A stretch of DNA of 36,467 bases. Source: a virus. Positions 32,936 through 36,467 of this stretch are shown here, in pieces. The translations under genes were made by a program, and so were the position numbers. The first letter of the stretch is position 1. Each line of letters starts with the position of its first letter. Below the pieces are notes generated by a model. The model had not been told where the DNA came from, did not search any database, and saw nothing but the letters and a program-made list of their open reading frames with translations. The DNA is taken from the IMG/VR virus record IMGVR_UViG_3300009073_000026, positions 1-36,467 of that record, one strand, 5' to 3'.

Positions 32936-33247
32936 ATGAATTTGCAGGCATACCCTATATCACCAGATCAAATACTAAAGATAACGCCAGCATCGATGGC
33001 TGGCTATGGATTGGCTTTAGCGGTGTTAGCTTTAGTCGCTTATGTATTTTATAAGAGATGGCACGAACTAGAGATATACACTAGAGCGCGAGACGAAGCA
33101 CTAGCAACCTCCGCAAAAGACACGATAGCCATACTGGCAAAAGTAGAACTGAGGCTGCACGATCAAAAAGACATGAAGGATCTTATAAAAAGCTTGATCA
33201 CGACAAACGAAAATATATTACAGATCATACAAAAAAAGAATCAATAG
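32936..33247 (+). CDS. One-segment membrane protein, holin candidate
   Basis: 103 residues. A single hydrophobic segment at about 20-38 (SMAGYGLALAVLALVAYVFY) is followed by a basic-to-charged helical tail of about 60 residues (RARDEALATSAKDTIAILAK). Size and layout fit phage holin-like proteins common after the fibre genes. The endolysin is on the other side of attP on the circular map, so the assignment is from topology alone. Confidence 0.55.
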   Translation: MNLQAYPISPDQILKITPASMAGYGLALAVLALVAYVFYKRWHELEIYTRARDEALATSAKDTIAILAKVELRLHDQKDMKDLIKSLITTNENILQIIQKKNQ

Positions 33248-33292
33248 CGATCAGTAGCAACGACCAATTATCAATAATAAATCATTAACTCA

Positions 33293-33826
33293 ATGTTCAG
33301 TATAGGTAAATATTTTAGGAAGAGAAACGAGGAGCGACTAGCTACAATACAGGCACTCGCTGAGGAGACTAAAAACCTAAAAGAGAATTTTATGTTCGTA
33401 GCCGCTCCGCTTGTCAATCTAGGTAATTATATAATTCCGACTGACAGCTATGTGACATCGCCCACTGGCGCGATGCTGCGAATAGTGCAACACAAAGACG
33501 ATATTATCAAAGAAGTAGAAGAACCGATAAGAGATGTATTAAAGAAAATAGATTTTGATGCCTCGACTGTTATTTGCGTCTTGAGTAAGGCTGGAGATTT
33601 TTTTGCAAAGCACTATCACGAACAACAGGAAGAACTATATATAATACGGGGCGCAATGGACTCGCTCTTAATTGCTAAACATTCGCCAGAGGGCCGCATC
33701 AAATTTAGAGAGGGTGATTATATAAAAATACCGCCGCTACAAGTACACGCGTACACATACGTCGCGCCAAGCATTACGATCGCCGTGATCACTCCTAGAG
33801 TCTATCTAGCAAAACTAGAATTATAA
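33293..33826 (+). CDS. Cupin-domain protein
   Basis: 177 residues. The cupin metal site is visible: HYHEQQEELYIIRG gives His107, His109 and Glu114, and the second motif REGDYIKIPPLQVHAYTYV gives His152. The first 45 residues are a charged helix (RKRNEERLATIQALAEETK) with no signal peptide. Cupins bind metals or small ligands; the ligand here is unknown. It lies between the membrane protein and a small conserved gene, in the late region, where a metal- or sugar-binding accessory role is conceivable. Confidence 0.8.
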   Translation: MFSIGKYFRKRNEERLATIQALAEETKNLKENFMFVAAPLVNLGNYIIPTDSYVTSPTGAMLRIVQHKDDIIKEVEEPIRDVLKKIDFDASTVICVLSKAGDFFAKHYHEQQEELYIIRGAMDSLLIAKHSPEGRIKFREGDYIKIPPLQVHAYTYVAPSITIAVITPRVYLAKLEL

Positions 33827-33856
33827 TTTTTTTAAGTAACCACATAAATCATAATA

Positions 33857-34213
33857 ATGGATAACAGTCTAACAACTAAAGAAACAACGGATTTTCTAAA
33901 ATTCATTTTTGATCTTGGCGACGCAGTGCTCGGAGCACTAGACGACAACAAGATCACGACCCTCGACGCTCCTAGATTCTTAACCGCCGCACTCAACGCA
34001 CCGACAGCGATCGAAGGTATCAACAAGATACCAGCCGAATTGCTAGATCTCAGTGCAGAGGAAGCGACAGAACTCAAAGCGATCATCGTCAATCGTTTTG
34101 ATATTCCAGACGATCAAGCTGAGATACTTTACGAAAATATTATGCTGAATGGGATCGGAATGTTTAGAAGCATTCATCGACTATACAGGCACAAAAAAAC
34201 GCCTATCGCATAG
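33857..34213 (+). CDS. Small acidic helical phage protein
   Basis: 118 residues. The sequence (FLKFIFDLGDAVLGALDDNKIT, then PAELLDLSAEEATELKAIIV) resembles a group of short helical phage proteins found near lysis and fibre genes in Bacteroidetes phages. Their function is unknown to me. A short basic end (RLYRHKKTPIA) closes it. Confidence 0.6.
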   Translation: MDNSLTTKETTDFLKFIFDLGDAVLGALDDNKITTLDAPRFLTAALNAPTAIEGINKIPAELLDLSAEEATELKAIIVNRFDIPDDQAEILYENIMLNGIGMFRSIHRLYRHKKTPIA

Positions 34214-34303
34214 GATGTACTTTTTTCATCGTGATCAAGCCGTCGACGCTCAAAGGAGTGTCGGCGGCAATTTTAAACAACTCAAGAAAACCAAACTAAA
34301 ATA

Positions 34304-35068
34304 ATGAGACAAAAAACAAACCCTAAAATTTCGACAATAATTATTCTTGCTTTAGCTATCATGATCATCGGACAGTCATGTCTAGATACTGAGCCGCCTA
34401 CTTTGTTTAAGTGTGGATTTAGTAACGGAGCAGCCAGCGTCGACAGCATCACGACAGCGGATAATATTATCGCGCTTGAGACGCACCCAAAACCTAAGAT
34501 CTATCTATCATTTAATTATATGAGTGACTTTTTATCGGACACAATAATCAGCATATCGGACGACCTCACTAATCTAATGATATACGAACTCGATCAAGCC
34601 TTTTACGGGCTTATCGATTTTGAGTTACATGACAATACTTACAACTTTATTTCAGGAGGCTACACGATAGACGAGGTATTCTACGGAGGTCTAAACGAGG
34701 AACAATCTGAATACTTTAGAAGTCACACCGAGGACGACGTCATCAATGTATATGTCACCAGGTCAGACTCAGATATAACAGGGTTTACATTTATGTCAGT
34801 CAATCATGTAGACCCCGATATCATACAAGGTCACTGGTTTTTAAATAGTTTATTTATTGGAGATAATAGTTTCGACGATGACAGTACTATCGCGCACGAG
34901 GTCGGACATTTATTCGAGCTTAATCATGTCGTGTACAACGGCTATAATGGAAAAGTTGCCTGTGATAATTTTATGTCTTATCTGCCGTGTTCAAGCACCT
35001 ACACGCTCCAGCAACTTGACACGATAATCCATAACCTGATCAACAAACGAGAGTACTTAATAAAGTAA
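34304..35068 (+). CDS. Lipoprotein-like metzincin metalloprotease
   Basis: 254 residues. A signal sequence ends in IIGQSC with Cys26 as the lipidated residue, so the protein should be anchored in the envelope. The zinc site HEVGHLFELNH (His198, Glu199, His202, His208) is of the HExxHxxxxxH type, with Glu at the usual Gly position. CDNFMSYLPC follows with a Met-turn candidate Met224. The closing TYTLQQLDTIIHNL resembles the end of pappalysin-like (M43) proteases. It is unrelated in sequence to the astacin-like gene at 15004 beyond the zinc motif. Confidence 0.75.
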   Translation: MRQKTNPKISTIIILALAIMIIGQSCLDTEPPTLFKCGFSNGAASVDSITTADNIIALETHPKPKIYLSFNYMSDFLSDTIISISDDLTNLMIYELDQAFYGLIDFELHDNTYNFISGGYTIDEVFYGGLNEEQSEYFRSHTEDDVINVYVTRSDSDITGFTFMSVNHVDPDIIQGHWFLNSLFIGDNSFDDDSTIAHEVGHLFELNHVVYNGYNGKVACDNFMSYLPCSSTYTLQQLDTIIHNLINKREYLIK

Positions 35069-35104
35069 CTAGCGACCAACAAAAAAACAACCAAAAAATT
35101 AATA

Positions 35105-36467
35105 ATGAAAAATCTTATACTAGCAATTTGTATTCTATACGCGGCGTCAGCTGCAGCACAAGACATCACCTTTATCAAGCTAGAAAGTGGAGTCGTCAAA
35201 GTCGATGACGATGGCGAACTATTCTACGCTCAACCTGACTTATACGAGATGGCCATCGACTCCGACTCAGATAGCATTAGATTCTATAAAGCTGGCGAAC
35301 GGAGTAACATTAGCTTTAAAGACGTGCCCATCTCTAGAGCGTTTGTTTACACAGATATCGACTGGCTTAATTGCGACCCACAACAACCGCCAGCAAATAA
35401 TAATATCGAGGCCGTCGATTTTATTGTTTCTAATTTTTTCAAGTCAGGCGGCACGGAATACCAGACCATCGACAACATGATCGACCAAGACAACTTATAC
35501 GATAACGACGATACCAAGTACCCGACCCAGCAAAGTGTAAAAGCTTATGTCGACGGTAGTAGTGTGAGAGTGCTGGACGTCCTAGGATCAACGTCGGGAG
35601 TCGCCGCACTTAGCGCAAATAAAGGCACTGAGTTAGTCGACAGAATAGAGGAAATCAGAGACTATGTCGATGCCAGTTCTATACATCCGATAGACTCTTT
35701 AACATCAAGATCTACAGATCACGGTCTTAGTGCCAATCAAGGCCGCTTATTATACGACAGCTTAAAACTCAACAGAGTCAGCTTTAATCAGCTAGGCGAA
35801 TCTCTACAAGACAGCATCGATAATCTAGAGTCATACGTCAACACTCAAGACTCGTTCTTACAAGACAGCATCGATAATCTAGAAACATACGTCAACACTC
35901 AAGACTCGACCTTACAAGACAGCATCGATAATCTAGAAACATATGTCAACACTCAAGACTCGACCTTACAAGACAGCATCGATAATCTAGAGTCATACGT
36001 CAACACTCAAGACTCGTTCTTACAAGACAGCATCGATAATCTAGAGTCATACGTCAACACTCAAGACTCGATCTTACAAGACAGCATCGATAATCTAGAA
36101 ATATATGTCAACACTCAATACTCCTCACTACAAGACAGCATCGACAATATAGAATTATCGGCTGGAGCGGACGGCCTCGACTGTTGGGATCTAAACGGCA
36201 ACGGTACTGGAGACCCAGCTGAAGATATCAATAACGATAGCGTCTACGATGCAAACGATTGTAAAGGAGCAGACGGAGCAGCTGGAGCAGATGGAAACAA
36301 TGGAGCAGACGGAGCACCAGGAACAGCTGGCACGGATGGCACGGATGGCACGGATGGAAATAATGGAAACAACGGAGCGGACGGTCTAGACTGTTGGGAT
36401 CTAAACGGCAACGGCACTGGAGACCCAGCTGAAGATATCAATAACGATAGCGTCTACGATGCGAACG
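35105..36467 (+). CDS. Collagen-like tail fibre, N-terminal part (3' end off the window edge)
   Basis: The frame runs open from this ATG to the window end (454 codons) with no stop. MKNLILAICILYAASAAAQ is a Sec signal peptide. After it come DTKYPTQQSVKAYVDG and two fibre spacers (GVAALSANKGTEL, HGLSANQGRLLYDSL). Seven 18-residue helical repeats (LQDSIDNLETYVNTQDST) and the collagen/EF-hand-like modules follow. The same modules open the window at base 2 in a frame that ends at 1678, so both parts belong to one gene of at least about 980 codons. It is probably the receptor-binding fibre. Confidence 0.88.
   Translation, partial: MKNLILAICILYAASAAAQDITFIKLESGVVKVDDDGELFYAQPDLYEMAIDSDSDSIRFYKAGERSNISFKDVPISRAFVYTDIDWLNCDPQQPPANNNIEAVDFIVSNFFKSGGTEYQTIDNMIDQDNLYDNDDTKYPTQQSVKAYVDGSSVRVLDVLGSTSGVAALSANKGTELVDRIEEIRDYVDASSIHPIDSLTSRSTDHGLSANQGRLLYDSLKLNRVSFNQLGESLQDSIDNLESYVNTQDSFLQDSIDNLETYVNTQDSTLQDSIDNLETYVNTQDSTLQDSIDNLESYVNTQDSFLQDSIDNLESYVNTQDSILQDSIDNLEIYVNTQYSSLQDSIDNIELSAGADGLDCWDLNGNGTGDPAEDINNDSVYDANDCKGADGAAGADGNNGADGAPGTAGTDGTDGTDGNNGNNGADGLDCWDLNGNGTGDPAEDINNDSVYDAN
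35804..36160 (+). repeat. 54-base tandem repeats coding an 18-residue stalk
   Basis: Copies begin with CAAGACAGCATCGA at 35807, 35861, 35915, 35969, 36023, 36077 and 36131 (the last partial), exactly 54 bases apart. The protein unit LQDSIDNLETYVNTQDST has hydrophobic positions spaced 4-3-4-3-4, a pattern close to an 18/5 helix period, suited to a nearly straight trimeric stalk. Confidence 0.9.
36164..36467 (+). repeat. Collagen / EF-hand-like repeat modules (right copies)
   Basis: Two copies begin at 36164 and 36374 (210 bases apart), the second cut by the window end after 94 bases. It differs from the copy at base 2 by two visible bases, so it is either a separate copy or a variant of the same one. 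Confidence 0.85.

Overview
The window looks like the essentially complete genome, in its free (excised or virion) form, of a temperate siphovirus with an HK97-type head. The likely host is a Bacteroidetes bacterium. Signs of this host are Sec signal peptides ending in motifs such as YGQ, a lipobox-like IIGQSC, AT-rich leaders without Shine-Dalgarno sequences, frequent TTG starts, and an integrase of the kind common in that phylum. The two window ends lie inside one long collagen-like fibre gene. It leaves the right edge open (from 35105) and re-enters at the left edge in frame (to 1678), so the molecule is most simply read as circular and cut in a repeat.

Layout. 1-1678: C-terminal part of the collagen-like fibre. 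1685-2893 (minus): tyrosine integrase. 2894-3216: attP-like region with the 3' end of a tRNA gene, a terminator, and two arm-type direct repeats. 3217-3837: zinc amidase endolysin. 3851-5229: two small unknown genes and two HNH nucleases. 5296-7868: a small unknown gene, P27-type small terminase and large terminase. 8100-9115 (minus): repressor-like gene and an exported protein, divergent from a Cro-like gene at 9195, with palindromic operators between. 9683-14951: early and replication genes (winged-helix initiator with iteron-like repeats, DnaC-like helicase loader, coiled-coil protein, sliding clamp DnaN, helix-turn-helix protein, small zinc-finger and membrane proteins). 15004-18372: astacin-like protease, orphan C5 cytosine methyltransferase and a set of small accessory genes. 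18792-30953: portal, prohead protease, capsid, connectors, tail terminator, tail tube, frameshifted tail chaperones, tape measure, and a large tail-tip protein. 30997-36467: a signal-peptide-bearing fibre, a one-segment membrane protein, a cupin, a small conserved protein, a metzincin lipoprotein, and the start of the collagen-like fibre.

The genes work as a normal temperate programme. The integrase recombines attP with a host tRNA 3' end, and the divergent repressor/Cro pair sets lysis or lysogeny. The initiator, loader and clamp appear to recruit the host replicase, since no polymerase or primase is visible. Packaging and head-tail genes make the particle, and the amidase lyses the cell. 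The most unusual points are a phage-borne sliding clamp, two unrelated metzincin-like zinc proteases, fibre-like proteins with Sec signal peptides, a well-formed -1 frameshift signal with its hairpin, KA-rich tails swapped between termini in two related small head genes, an initiator gene carrying origin-like iterons, and the near absence of the tetranucleotide CCGG.
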